Assembly: GCF_004366075.1 (NCBI RefSeq)
Contig: NZ_SODU01000003.1
Coordinates: 1,644,200 to 1,708,199, forward strand
Length of the DNA stretch: 64,000 nucleotides
Direction: 5' to 3'
Source of the DNA: Kribbella pratensis
GTDB taxonomy: Bacteria > Actinomycetota > Actinomycetes > Propionibacteriales > Kribbellaceae
In this document: positions 24,418 to 32,760 of the stretch, piece after piece
Numbering within the stretch: the first letter of the stretch is position 1
How the letters are laid out: every line of letters starts with the position of its first letter
Position numbers and translations under genes: made by a program
The notes under the pieces: model-generated
Seen by the model: only the letters and a program-made list of their open reading frames with translations
Databases searched by the model: none
What the model was told of the DNA's origin: nothing

Positions 24418-25709
24418 GCCGTCTTCCGGTAGGCCTCGTCCATCTTCTTCAGGGCGGCCGGGACCGTGCTCTTGCCGCCGAGGAGCTCCTGTACGACGGC
24501 GAAGTGGGTCGGCTGTACTTCGGCGTTCGGCCAGCGCTGGTCCATGAACGGAACCGCCTTGTTGTCCTTGAGGTACGGGAGGAACGGCTTCAGCACCGGG
24601 TCGACCTTGGCGTCGCCCTCGGAGTACAGCGGGACGCACGCGACGGCTTCGGCCCAGGCGTTGACGACCTCGGGCTGACCGCAGTACTCGATGAACTTCT
24701 TCGCCTGCTCGGCCTTCTTGCTCTTCGCGCTGACCGCGATACCGACCACCACGCCGCCGGGGATCCAGTTGTCGGCGGCGACATCCGTGGCCGGGAACGG
24801 GAACATGCCCAGGTCGTCCGGCGTCGGCGACGCCTGGCGGAAGGCCTGCAGGACCGCGGACACCTGGACGGCCATCGCGGCCTTGCCGGTGCCGACCATC
24901 GAGGTGGCCTGCTCGTACGTCGTCCCGTTCGGGTTGTCGTTGAAGAAGCCCTTCTTCTGCAGCTCGAGGTACTTGTTCATCGCGTCCGCCCAGCCCGAGT
25001 CCGCGAAGGACGCGCTGCCGGCGGTCATCTTGTCGTCGAAGTCCGGCGTCTTGGCGTAGACCGTTCCCGGGACGAGCGCGTAGTCGATGAGCTGCGTGAC
25101 CCACGGGGTCTGGGCGCCGAGCGCGATCGGCACGATGCCCTTCTTCTTCAGCTTGTCGCACACCGACAGCAGCTCCGACCAGGTGGTCGGTACGTCGACG
25201 CCCGCGGTCGCGAACGCCTTCTTGTTGTAGATCGCGCCGAGCACGCTGGTGCCGGGCGAGAAGATGAACGTCTTGCCGTCGTTCTGGAACGCGCCCTTGA
25301 AGCCGGTCGGGATCTTCTGGGTCCAGGACTGGCTGCTGAGGTCCGTGAGCAGGTTCGCCTTGCTCAGCTGGACCATCGACATCGCACTGCCGTTGCCCGG
25401 GTAGACCGCGTGCAGGTCCGGGGCGTTACCGGCCGCGAGCTGCGCCCGGAGCGCGGTCTGCAGCTGGTCGGCCGGCGAGAACGAGAGGTTGAAGTCGAAG
25501 TCCGAATGCGCCTTCTTGTAGTCGTCGAGCGCCTTCCGCAGACCGGCCTCCTGGCTGCCGGCGCCGATCACCTTGAGAGGACCGCCGGACGACGAGCTGC
25601 CGTTGCCGCCGCCGCAGGCCGACAACGCACCGGCCAGACCGGCGGTGACGGTCGCCCCGCCGACGAGTTGAAGGAGCCGCCTTCGGCTGACGGACCGTTC
25701 GAGTGCCAT
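24414..25709 (-). CDS. Carbohydrate ABC transporter substrate-binding lipoprotein
   Basis: 431 aa. The signal has a twin-arginine-like start (SVSRRRLLQLVGGATVTAGLAGALSAC) and a lipobox Cys, followed by a Gly/Ser linker. The mature protein is a family 1 sugar-binding protein (APDLHAVYPGNGSAMSMVQLSKANLLTDLSSQSW, IYNKKAFATAGVDVPTTWSELL, GKAAMAVQVSAVLQAFRQA). It heads the transporter-lectin transcript. The sugar is not evident; the linked mannose-type lectins and GH43 enzyme suggest plant or fungal glycans. Confidence 0.92.
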   Translation of the reverse strand: MALERSVSRRRLLQLVGGATVTAGLAGALSACGGGNGSSSSGGPLKVIGAGSQEAGLRKALDDYKKAHSDFDFNLSFSPADQLQTALRAQLAAGNAPDLHAVYPGNGSAMSMVQLSKANLLTDLSSQSWTQKIPTGFKGAFQNDGKTFIFSPGTSVLGAIYNKKAFATAGVDVPTTWSELLSVCDKLKKKGIVPIALGAQTPWVTQLIDYALVPGTVYAKTPDFDDKMTAGSASFADSGWADAMNKYLELQKKGFFNDNPNGTTYEQATSMVGTGKAAMAVQVSAVLQAFRQASPTPDDLGMFPFPATDVAADNWIPGGVVVGIAVSAKSKKAEQAKKFIEYCGQPEVVNAWAEAVACVPLYSEGDAKVDPVLKPFLPYLKDNKAVPFMDQRWPNAEVQPTHFAVVQELLGGKSTVPAALKKMDEAYRKTA

Positions 25710-25747
25710 GGTTCCTCCTGAGCGCCGAAGTACCGGCCAAGAATGTG

Positions 25748-25772
25748 AAGTAACCGCAGGATCGTGTTACTT
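25748..25772. promoter_or_regulatory. Inverted repeat in the promoter of the sugar ABC-lectin operon
   Basis: AAGTAAC-N11-GTTACTT is a perfect 7-bp inverted repeat 39 bases upstream of the binding-protein ATG. No regulator gene is encoded in this cluster, so the cognate protein is unknown. Confidence 0.5.
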
Positions 25773-25895
25773 TTGTCACGGGGACGGTACGTACGGCCCG
25801 GGAGAGTGTCAAGACCTCGTTGAAAGGATTCAGTCGGACCGGTGTGAAAAGGCCTCCACCGGTGTTTTGGGGCCCGGCCCACCTCGCCTGAGAAG

Positions 25896-26627
25896 ATGGC
25901 CCACGTGCGCGTGAGACGAGTCCTCCTGGCCGGCCTCCTGCTGCTGGCCCTGGCTCTCGGCGCCGGCAGTGGCTACTACGCGGGCGACTACTTCGACGGT
26001 CCGGAACCCACTGCCTCCGGCACCGCCGGCCCACTCGGCGACATCTCCCCATCCCCCACGCCGACACCGACCGAGCCCCCGCTCCCGGTGAAGACCCCGG
26101 TCCCGAGCACCGTGGAGCCTCTCGAGACCGGGCTGGACTACACCAACCGCACCTTCACCGTGACCCCGAAGGACGCGGAGCCGGTCCAGCTCTCGATCGA
26201 GACACCACAGGGCTGGAAGATCGCACCCAGGGACCCGAAACGCCCCGGCGAGGTCAAGTACCTCGACAAACTCAGAGAACGCGGCGTCCGCGTCGAAGCA
26301 GTCGCGCCGGCCGCACAGAGTCCTGCCGCCGAGATGGCCCAGCTCATCGTGGACCTCAAGAAGAGCCAGCCGCCGGAGAACGACGTACGCATCGCCAGCC
26401 ACACCACCGACGTGATCACCGGCGACGACGGCGAATCCCGGTCGGTCGCCACGCTGATCTACACCTTCATCCCGGGCGAGACCCTGCGCTACGTGATCGT
26501 CCGCTGGGTCGCGATCAACGGCGAGCTCACCAACGTGGAGATGAGCATCACCGGCCTCCCCCAGGACGCCCAAGCCCTCGACGAGGTCCTACAACGAGCA
26601 ACCGCCTCGGTCAGCGAGGTCGGCTGA
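25896..26627 (+). CDS. Secreted or membrane-anchored protein of a local paralogous family (1)
   Basis: 243 aa. An N-terminal TM or uncleaved signal (VLLAGLLLLALALGAGSGYYAG) is followed by a Pro/Thr linker (SPSPTPTPTEPPLPVKTPVPS) and a globular domain of about 160 residues. The domain ends YVIVRWVAINGELTNVEMSITGLPQDAQALDEVLQRATASV. The same ending appears in the genes at 26713 and 45100, so this is a family; it recalls the LpqN/PsbP-like lipoproteins of actinobacteria. No catalytic residues are visible. Confidence 0.75.
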   Translation: MAHVRVRRVLLAGLLLLALALGAGSGYYAGDYFDGPEPTASGTAGPLGDISPSPTPTPTEPPLPVKTPVPSTVEPLETGLDYTNRTFTVTPKDAEPVQLSIETPQGWKIAPRDPKRPGEVKYLDKLRERGVRVEAVAPAAQSPAAEMAQLIVDLKKSQPPENDVRIASHTTDVITGDDGESRSVATLIYTFIPGETLRYVIVRWVAINGELTNVEMSITGLPQDAQALDEVLQRATASVSEVG

Positions 26628-26712
26628 CCCTTTTCACAGAATCGTTACTTATCCGGTGCAACCTCTGCGGGGGCTGAGGTGTCTTCTGTTAGTAGACCTG
26701 GGGAGGTGGGGC

Positions 26713-27441
26713 ATGGCGGGGACGGTGAGTAGGCGGGCGATGCTCGGCGCCGGTCTGCTGACGCTTGCGGGCGTGGGCGGAGCGGGAGGCTACGGCGTCG
26801 GCCTGTTCCTCACCAAGGAACCAAGCCTCGCCGGCACGGCGGCACCGCTCGCCGTGGGGTCCACGCCAAGTACGACGCCTACCCCGACGCCAACACCGAC
26901 CGGACCGCCACGCAAGGTCACGTACGACAAGTCGCCCGCCCTCGAGGTCGACGACCTGGACTACGAGGCCCGGACGTTCACGGTGACCGACATGTTCAAG
27001 TCGCGGATCTCGGTCCGCGTGCCGTCGGACTGGGCGTACACCAAGCAGGATCCGCCGAAGAGCGGCCGGTTCACCGACCGGACGAAGAAGCGCTGGATCA
27101 GGATCGAAGCCGGCTTCACGATCACGCGGCCGCCCGCCGACTCGCTGGAAGCCCGGCTCAAGCAGCTCGCCGGCATCTCGGCGAGCCAGATGGTGAAGGT
27201 CCTGTCACGGACCGTGGAAGCGAACTACGCGACGCTCGCCTACACCTACGTGCCGGACGAGGAACTCTCCCCCGAAGGCGTTTTGCGTTATGTCATCGTG
27301 CGTTGGGTCGCGGATGACAGTGGCAACTGCGCTGTCGAGATGAGCTCCACTGGGCTCCCCCAGGATAAGGACGCTCTGCTGGATGTCCTCGACCACGCCA
27401 CCGACAGCGTCGAACGCCGGGACACTCCGCTGTCGGGTTAG
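26713..27441 (+). CDS. Secreted or membrane-anchored protein of a local paralogous family (2)
   Basis: 242 aa from ATG 26713, which has GGAGG seven bases upstream. A TM or TAT-like signal (SRRAMLGAGLLTLAGVGGAGGYGVGLF) precedes a TPTPTPTPTGPP linker and a domain ending RYVIVRWVADDSGNCAVEMSSTGLPQDKDALLDVLDHATDSV. It is a tandem paralogue of the preceding gene. Its stop overlaps the convergent ArsR gene's stop (TTAG). Function unknown. Confidence 0.75.
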   Translation: MAGTVSRRAMLGAGLLTLAGVGGAGGYGVGLFLTKEPSLAGTAAPLAVGSTPSTTPTPTPTPTGPPRKVTYDKSPALEVDDLDYEARTFTVTDMFKSRISVRVPSDWAYTKQDPPKSGRFTDRTKKRWIRIEAGFTITRPPADSLEARLKQLAGISASQMVKVLSRTVEANYATLAYTYVPDEELSPEGVLRYVIVRWVADDSGNCAVEMSSTGLPQDKDALLDVLDHATDSVERRDTPLSG

Positions 27442-28175
27442 AGCAGTTGGGCGAGACCGTGGCGGCCTGCTTCGGACAGGTGTACGGCGCGTTGGCGGGG
27501 GCGGCGGTGGAGCCAGTTGCGGTTCAGTAGCGCCTCGGTGATCGCGGCACCGAGCTGCCCGGACAGGTGGTGGCGTTGTTCACTCCAGTCGACGCAGAAC
27601 CTCAGGAGCGGACGTCGGGACGGCTGACTGGCGATGTCGACTCCTAGCTCAGTAAGGACCTCTGTGGCGTTGGGTCCGAGCGCATACGGGCCGTCCGGGA
27701 GCTGCTGGGCCAGGGGGTCGCTCGGACGGCGCTCTGTGCCTCTGCCGCCGTCGGTGCGCGTCAGGGCATCACGGCGTACCAGGCCTTCCAGGAGGGCCAC
27801 GCCGAGACGACCGGCCAAGTGGTCGTAGCAGGTGCGAGCCTCGCGGAGCGCTGCGGCCCGAGTGCTCTGCCTCAGTGACCTGATCGGCTGTGGCTTGGCT
27901 ATGCGCGCCAACGCTTCCACAGCGGCGGCCACCTCAGGCCCAGAGAGTCCGTAGTACCTGTGCCGACCGGACTGCTCGACCGTGACCAGGCCGCCCTCCA
28001 GCAGCTTGCGCAGGTGCGCGCTGACTGTCTGCGGCGACACTCCGGCCTCCGTGGCCAGCAGCGAGGCGGGAAGAGCGCGGCCGTCCGCCAGCGCCATCAG
28101 GACCTTCGCCCGGGCGGGCTCGGCCATCAGACCGGCGACCTGGGCCACGTCGGCATCTCCGTCCATGCTTCCCAT
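27438..28175 (-). CDS. ArsR/SmtB-type winged-helix regulator with C-terminal extension
   Basis: 245 aa. The N-terminal 100 residues form an ArsR-type winged helix (VAGLMAEPARAKVLMALADGRALPASLLATEAGVSPQTVSAHLRKLLEGGLVTVEQSGRHRYYGLSG). No metal-binding Cys-x-Cys motif is present. The C-terminal 130 residues (ALREARTCYDHLAGRLGVALLEGLVRR, LLRFCVDWSEQRHHLSGQLGAAITEALL) are typical of actinobacterial ArsR regulators next to transporters and may bind a ligand. It is divergent from an MFS exporter gene and probably controls it through the GTCAC-N8-GTGAC repeat. Confidence 0.9.
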   Translation of the reverse strand: MGSMDGDADVAQVAGLMAEPARAKVLMALADGRALPASLLATEAGVSPQTVSAHLRKLLEGGLVTVEQSGRHRYYGLSGPEVAAAVEALARIAKPQPIRSLRQSTRAAALREARTCYDHLAGRLGVALLEGLVRRDALTRTDGGRGTERRPSDPLAQQLPDGPYALGPNATEVLTELGVDIASQPSRRPLLRFCVDWSEQRHHLSGQLGAAITEALLNRNWLHRRPRQRAVHLSEAGRHGLAQLL

Positions 28176-28184
28176 ACTCACACC

Positions 28185-28202
28185 GTCACATTTCGACGTG
28201 AC
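28185..28202. promoter_or_regulatory. Operator candidate between the ArsR and MFS genes
   Basis: GTCAC-N8-GTGAC lies in the 57-bp divergent gap. The position is right for a site that controls both promoters. Confidence 0.5.
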
Positions 28203-28232
28203 CCGAAGTGTTGCGGTGGGAACGTGGAAAGC

Positions 28233-29375
28233 ATGCTTCTCGCGTTGCTGTGTATCGGAATCTTCCTGGTCCAGCTGGACGTGACCGTGGTGAATGTCGC
28301 GCTGCCGGCCATCCGGACCGGCCTTGATACCAGTGCGGCCGGCCAGCAGTGGGTCGTGAGCGGGTACATGATCGTGCTTGCCGCGCTCCTGCTCGTCTGC
28401 GGAGCGCTGGGCGACCGGATCGGTCACCGGCGGATCGTGCTCGCGGGGCTGGCAGTGTTCGGTGGTGCGTCGCTGGTGTGCGGCACAGCCCCCGGCATCG
28501 AGCTCCTGGTCGCGGCCCGGGCGATCCAAGGTGTCGGCGCGGCCCTCCTGCTGCCAGGCACGTTGGCCGTCATCACCGATCAGTACACCGACAAAGCCGC
28601 CAGAGCACGTGCTGTCGGGATTTGGGCCGGTGCCGGTGCGCTTGCCCTCGTTGCGGGTCCCACGCTCGGCGGGGTGCTGGTCAGCGATCTCGGCTGGCGT
28701 TCCGTGTTCCTGATCAACCTGCCGATCATCGCGGTCGCGCTACCGGTTGCCTGGCGCATTGTGCCGCGGCGCCAGGTCGCCCAGCGCGAGACCACGCGCA
28801 GGCTACACATCGGCGCGGACTTCATCGGCGCCAATGTGGTCGCAGGCTTGATGAATCTGGTCGGTCTGGGCACGCTGCTCGCGCTGACGCTCTACTTGCA
28901 GGAACACCTCCACCACAGCGCGCTGCGCGCCGGGCTGGAACTGATTCCGGTTCTGCTGCCGTTGGCGGTCCTGGGGCCGGTCTCCGGACGGGTCACGGCC
29001 CGGTACGGCCCGCGACTTCCGATGTCGTTCGGACTGGCGCTGGGCGCCGTCGGGTCCTTCTGTCTGCTGGCCGTACAGCCCACCAGCCGGTACGCCGCAG
29101 TTGTCCCGGTCGAGCTCTGCCTCGGCATCGGCATGGGTTTCCTCACCGCAGCCGTGGTCAACGCCGCCGTCGCCGCGCTTCCTCCGGACCGCGCCGGTCT
29201 GGCCAGCGGAGTCAACAACACGGCACGGCAAGGCGTCGGCGCGGTCGGCGTGGGCCTCTACAGCACCATCCTCAGCCACTCCACGCCGTTCACCACCGGC
29301 CTCCACACGTTGGCCTGGTTGGGCGGCGCACTGTGGGTACTGGGCCTGGGAATCACCTGGCTCACAGTGGAGTAG
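28233..29375 (+). CDS. MFS transporter, DHA2-like drug or metabolite exporter
   Basis: 380 aa, shorter than the ~470 aa of 14-TM DHA2 members. It begins in the first helix (LLALLCIGIFLVQLDVTVVNVALPAIRTGLDTS), which carries motif D1, followed by motif A (GALGDRIGHRRIVLAG) and motif C (GPTLGGVLVSDLGWRSVFLINLP). About 10-12 helices are predicted. The start is uncertain: GTG at 28224 is also possible and neither has an ideal ribosome site. It is divergent from its probable ArsR regulator and followed after 2 bases by an EEP-family gene. Confidence 0.85.
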   Translation: MLLALLCIGIFLVQLDVTVVNVALPAIRTGLDTSAAGQQWVVSGYMIVLAALLLVCGALGDRIGHRRIVLAGLAVFGGASLVCGTAPGIELLVAARAIQGVGAALLLPGTLAVITDQYTDKAARARAVGIWAGAGALALVAGPTLGGVLVSDLGWRSVFLINLPIIAVALPVAWRIVPRRQVAQRETTRRLHIGADFIGANVVAGLMNLVGLGTLLALTLYLQEHLHHSALRAGLELIPVLLPLAVLGPVSGRVTARYGPRLPMSFGLALGAVGSFCLLAVQPTSRYAAVVPVELCLGIGMGFLTAAVVNAAVAALPPDRAGLASGVNNTARQGVGAVGVGLYSTILSHSTPFTTGLHTLAWLGGALWVLGLGITWLTVE

Positions 29376-29377
29376 AC

Positions 29378-30157
29378 ATGCGACTGGCAACGCTGAACGT
29401 CTGGGGCGTCCGCGGCGACTGGCCGGCCCGACTCGCCCTGTTCCGGAAGGGCTTCCAACAGCTGAATGCCGATGTACTCACGTTGCAGGAGACGGTGTTC
29501 AACGCCGACGTCGATCAGGTCATGGAGATGCTGGGGCCGGAGTACCACGTGGTGCACTCGTCGGAGCGTGAGTACGACGGATCCGGCATCAGCACTGCGA
29601 GCCGCTGGCCGATCGGCGACGTACTCGAGCTCGACCTGAACGTCACCGACCGGACCGGAGACTTCGCGTGTACGGCGCTGCTCACCGAGGTGCTCGCGCC
29701 GTTCGGACGGGTCTGGGTGGCGAATCACTTCCCGGACTACCAGGTCGATCACGAGCGCGAACGGTGCGCGCAGACGGTCCTTGTCGCGCGCAAGCTCGAG
29801 CAGCTGGTTTCAGACTCCCCCGGGCACGTCGTCGTCGCCGGAGACCTGGATGCTGACGACGCTGCGGACAGTCTGCGTTTCTGGACCGGGCGTCACGTCG
29901 TCGACAACCTGAGCGTCTGCTACCGCAGCGCCTGGCAGGCGACACACCCGCACGAGCCCTTGGAGACCTTCGTGCCGGAGAACCCGCTGTTCGTCGACGG
30001 CGATTGGCCGTACCGCGGACTCGACCACATCCTGGTCCGCTGCGGCGCCGACGGCCGCCCGACGCTACCGATCCAGAGCTGCCGCCGTACGTTCGACCAG
30101 CCTGGCGAGATTCCCAGCGACCACTACGGCCTAGCTGCCGACTTTGAGGAACGGTAG
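29378..30157 (+). CDS. Endonuclease/exonuclease/phosphatase (EEP) family protein
   Basis: 259 aa. The family's motifs are in order: LNVWG (Asn), LTLQETV (Glu metal ligand), ANHFPDYQVDHERERC, VVAGDLDADDAADS (GD-x-x/D), LDHILVR and SDHYGLAADF with the catalytic SDH. There is no signal peptide, so it acts in the cytosol on a phosphodiester or phosphomonoester. Its ATG follows the MFS stop by two bases, implying co-expression with the exporter. The last 27 bases overlap the convergent hydrolase gene. Confidence 0.87.
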   Translation: MRLATLNVWGVRGDWPARLALFRKGFQQLNADVLTLQETVFNADVDQVMEMLGPEYHVVHSSEREYDGSGISTASRWPIGDVLELDLNVTDRTGDFACTALLTEVLAPFGRVWVANHFPDYQVDHERERCAQTVLVARKLEQLVSDSPGHVVVAGDLDADDAADSLRFWTGRHVVDNLSVCYRSAWQATHPHEPLETFVPENPLFVDGDWPYRGLDHILVRCGADGRPTLPIQSCRRTFDQPGEIPSDHYGLAADFEER

Positions 30158-30988
30158 GAGCCAGGCGAGGGTCTCGTCCGGGGCCTCCTCGGGCAGGAAA
30201 TGGCCGGAGGCGACCGGGCCGCCGGTGACGTCGTCGGCCCAGTTGCGCCAGATGTCGATCGGGTCGCCGTACCAGCGTCCGACCGAGCCGTCCTGCTCCC
30301 AGAGGACCAGCGTCGGACACGTGATACGGCGCACACCCCGGTCGGCCGCGTCGTGTTCGCAGTCGATCGTGGCGGCCGCGCGGTACTCCTCGCACATCGT
30401 GTGGACGACCTCCGGGTCGCGGAAGTGACGGATGTACTCGGCCCGGATCTCCGGCGGGAACGCGTCGCCACCGGACCAGGTATCGAGGAGGTGGTTCACG
30501 AACGAGTCGGGCGCCCGGCCGATCAAGGTCTCGGCGATCGGGGCGGCCATGAACGTCCAGACCCAGTAGCCGAGGGCAAAGTCCCTGTCGGCGCGGTCGA
30601 AGGCGTCGCCCGTCGGTACGACGTCCAGTACGGCGAGCTTCGTCACCACATCGGGATGATCGAGCGCCATCCGGTAGGCACAGCGGGCGCCACGGTCGTG
30701 GCCGACCACGGCGAAGTCGTCGTACTCCAGCTGTTGCATTGCCTCGACCTGGAGCCTCGCGAGTTCTCGCATCGACTGGTCGCCGGAGGAAGTGCTGTCA
30801 CCGAATCCGCTGAGGTCGGTCGCGACCACACTGAACTCCCGGGCCAGCACCGGCGCGATCCGGTGCCACATGACGTGCGATTCCGGGAAGCCGTGCAGGA
30901 GCAGGAGCGGCGGTCCGTCACCACCGCGGCTGCCGTGGATGACAGCGCCGGACACCGGTACGTCGAACTCGCGGAAGGACTCGATCAC
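30131..30988 (-). CDS. Alpha/beta hydrolase, haloacetate dehalogenase-like but with altered halide pocket
   Basis: 285 aa. It follows the fluoroacetate dehalogenase pattern: LLLLHGFPESHVMWHRIAPVLA (oxyanion HGFP), DLSGFGDS, the nucleophile elbow VVGHDRGARCAYRMALDHP with Asp nucleophile, a late Asp or Glu and His in ASGHFLPEEAPDE. The halide-binding motif YWHW of true dehalogenases reads YWVW here, so the His is replaced by Val and haloacetate activity is doubtful; an epoxide or ester hydrolase is an alternative. Confidence 0.85.
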   Translation of the reverse strand: MIESFREFDVPVSGAVIHGSRGGDGPPLLLLHGFPESHVMWHRIAPVLAREFSVVATDLSGFGDSTSSGDQSMRELARLQVEAMQQLEYDDFAVVGHDRGARCAYRMALDHPDVVTKLAVLDVVPTGDAFDRADRDFALGYWVWTFMAAPIAETLIGRAPDSFVNHLLDTWSGGDAFPPEIRAEYIRHFRDPEVVHTMCEEYRAAATIDCEHDAADRGVRRITCPTLVLWEQDGSVGRWYGDPIDIWRNWADDVTGGPVASGHFLPEEAPDETLAWLLPFLKVGS

Positions 30989-31018
30989 GCAGTACGACGT
31001 ACCCAGCCGGCCGGTGGG

Positions 31019-31132
31019 TCAGTCGGCCGGCCAGATGGTGCGGAAGATGGTGAAGCGGAGGCGGTAGAACCTGCGGCGGGCGGACTGGAGCAGCGCCGGC
31101 GACGGTCGGAACCGTTCGGTCGATAGATGCAT
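31019..31132 (-). CDS. 37-aa basic small ORF behind the Ser/Thr kinase gene
   Basis: The frame starts at an ATG with TGAGGAAG five bases upstream, ten bases after the kinase stop. The C-terminal half (RRRFYRLRFTIFRTIWPAD) is strongly basic and amphipathic. The good ribosome site and close coupling suggest it is translated. No known family; could be a membrane-associating peptide. Confidence 0.45.
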   Translation of the reverse strand: MHLSTERFRPSPALLQSARRRFYRLRFTIFRTIWPAD

Positions 31133-31142
31133 GGGGACTTCC

Positions 31143-32699
31143 TCAGTCGAAGTACTGCACCGAATCGGCGATCTCCGTGGCTCGGAGGACATCCGATCCG
31201 GGTACGACCACCTGTACGAGTAGCGAGCCGCCGTCCCCGTGATCGACGACCCGTTGGAGCAACACGATATCGGCACCGAAGCAGTCAGCGGACACCCGGT
31301 CGGTTACCGAGAGTTCACGGACCATGTGCGGCTGCAGAGTGCCTTCGTTGCTGCACTGCTTGCCGTCCGGGACCGCCAGCTTCGACTTCGACACACCGAC
31401 GAACACACCCGGAGTCTTCCCCGACCAGTCCGGGTCGCGGCTGACGCGGAACGCCGGGGCACTCCCGGTGCTGCCAGGCGCGGTCCAGACCGACTGGGCC
31501 ATCGACTGCGCCCAGGCCTCTGGCAGGGTGACGGAGAATTGGCCCTCCGAGACCTGAATCATTTTGCGGCTCGAGAGGTACCAGTGGCCGCCGTACCCGA
31601 CACCGCCGCCGACCAGCAGCGCCAGCAGAGCAGCCACCACCCATCGCCCGCGGCGCCGCTTCCTGGGCGCCGCCGTCTCAACCGAGGCGGTCTCAGCCTC
31701 AGCGGTAGCGGGCTCCACCGCAGCACTCTCGAGTGCGACGGTCTCTGAGTCCGCCGTCACGCTCTCCGACGGCTCGGCGGGTTTCACGATCGTCGGCTGG
31801 TTCTCGTCGCTGAGCGCCGTCTTCGCGTCCAGGTCCTCGGACGCAACGGTCACCGTCTCGCGGGTCGACAGCGGGAAGTCACGCGTGGTCTCGTCGAGCG
31901 CGCCCACGAGTTGCCGCGTGAACGACTGCACGTCCGGCCAGCGCTTCTCCCGGTCCGGATCCAGCGCCCGGACGATCGCCGCGTCGACCTGCTCCGGCAG
32001 CTCGAACCCGAGCGAGCTCGGCGGCGCCGCCACCTTCACCCGGCTCGCGGCGCCCAGGCCGTCGACCTGGTGCGGGGACCGCCCGGTCAGAGCGGCGTAC
32101 GCGACCGCGCCCAGCGAGTACTGGTCGGCGCGCTGATCCAGCCGCTCACCGAGCGCCTGCTCAGGAGCGACGTACGACGGGGTGCCGCCGGGCATCGTGA
32201 TGCGGGAGATCTCGTCGAGGGACTTGCCCAGCCCGAGGTCGGACAGCACCGCCCGCTCGCCGTCGTCGGTGCTGCGGAACAGGACGTTCGCCGGTTTCAC
32301 GTCGCGGTGCAGCAGGCCGCGCCGGTGCAGCGCCTGCAGGCCGCGACCGACCTGGACGACCACGTCGACGGCCTCGGGCAGCTCCAGCGGCGCCTTCTTC
32401 AGACGGTCGGCGAGCGTGCCGCGGTCGGCGTACGTCAGCACCAGGAACGGCCGGCCGTCCTCGAGCTCGCCGACGTCGTGCACCTGGACGACGTGCTCTG
32501 ACTCGACGCGGCGCAGGAACCGGCCCTCCTCGAGGAACCGCTGCCGGACCGAGTCGTCGTGCCCCCAGTTGTCGGCGAGCACCTTGATCGCCACCTCGGC
32601 GTCGAGCTGCTCGTCGTGAGCCAGCCACACCGTGGCGAAACCGCCCGAGCCCAGGCGTCGGCGCACGACGTATCGACCGAGTCTGGTTGGGACCCCCAT
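31143..32699 (-). CDS. Transmembrane serine/threonine protein kinase (PknB-like) with extracellular domain
   Basis: 518 aa. The kinase domain (residues 10-270) has the Gly loop RLGSGGFATVW, Lys in VAIKVL, HRDVKPANVLF, DLGLG in place of DFG (Phe to Leu, seen in many actinobacterial kinases) and GTPSYVAPEQ. A Thr/Glu/Ala-rich juxtamembrane linker, one TM (RWVVAALLALLVGGGVGYGG, about 355) and a ~135-aa extracellular domain (MIQVSEGQFSVTLPEAWAQSM...) with Cys pair follow. There are no PASTA repeats. The ATG at 32699 lies seven bases after CATAAT, so the mRNA is probably leaderless. Divergent from a sigma factor gene. Confidence 0.9.
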   Translation of the reverse strand: MGVPTRLGRYVVRRRLGSGGFATVWLAHDEQLDAEVAIKVLADNWGHDDSVRQRFLEEGRFLRRVESEHVVQVHDVGELEDGRPFLVLTYADRGTLADRLKKAPLELPEAVDVVVQVGRGLQALHRRGLLHRDVKPANVLFRSTDDGERAVLSDLGLGKSLDEISRITMPGGTPSYVAPEQALGERLDQRADQYSLGAVAYAALTGRSPHQVDGLGAASRVKVAAPPSSLGFELPEQVDAAIVRALDPDREKRWPDVQSFTRQLVGALDETTRDFPLSTRETVTVASEDLDAKTALSDENQPTIVKPAEPSESVTADSETVALESAAVEPATAEAETASVETAAPRKRRRGRWVVAALLALLVGGGVGYGGHWYLSSRKMIQVSEGQFSVTLPEAWAQSMAQSVWTAPGSTGSAPAFRVSRDPDWSGKTPGVFVGVSKSKLAVPDGKQCSNEGTLQPHMVRELSVTDRVSADCFGADIVLLQRVVDHGDGGSLLVQVVVPGSDVLRATEIADSVQYFD

Positions 32700-32760
32700 A
32701 CAGGGCATTATGGGTCATTGGAGTGTCCCTTACGGGGGCCGATCGAGAGCAAAGGCGCAG

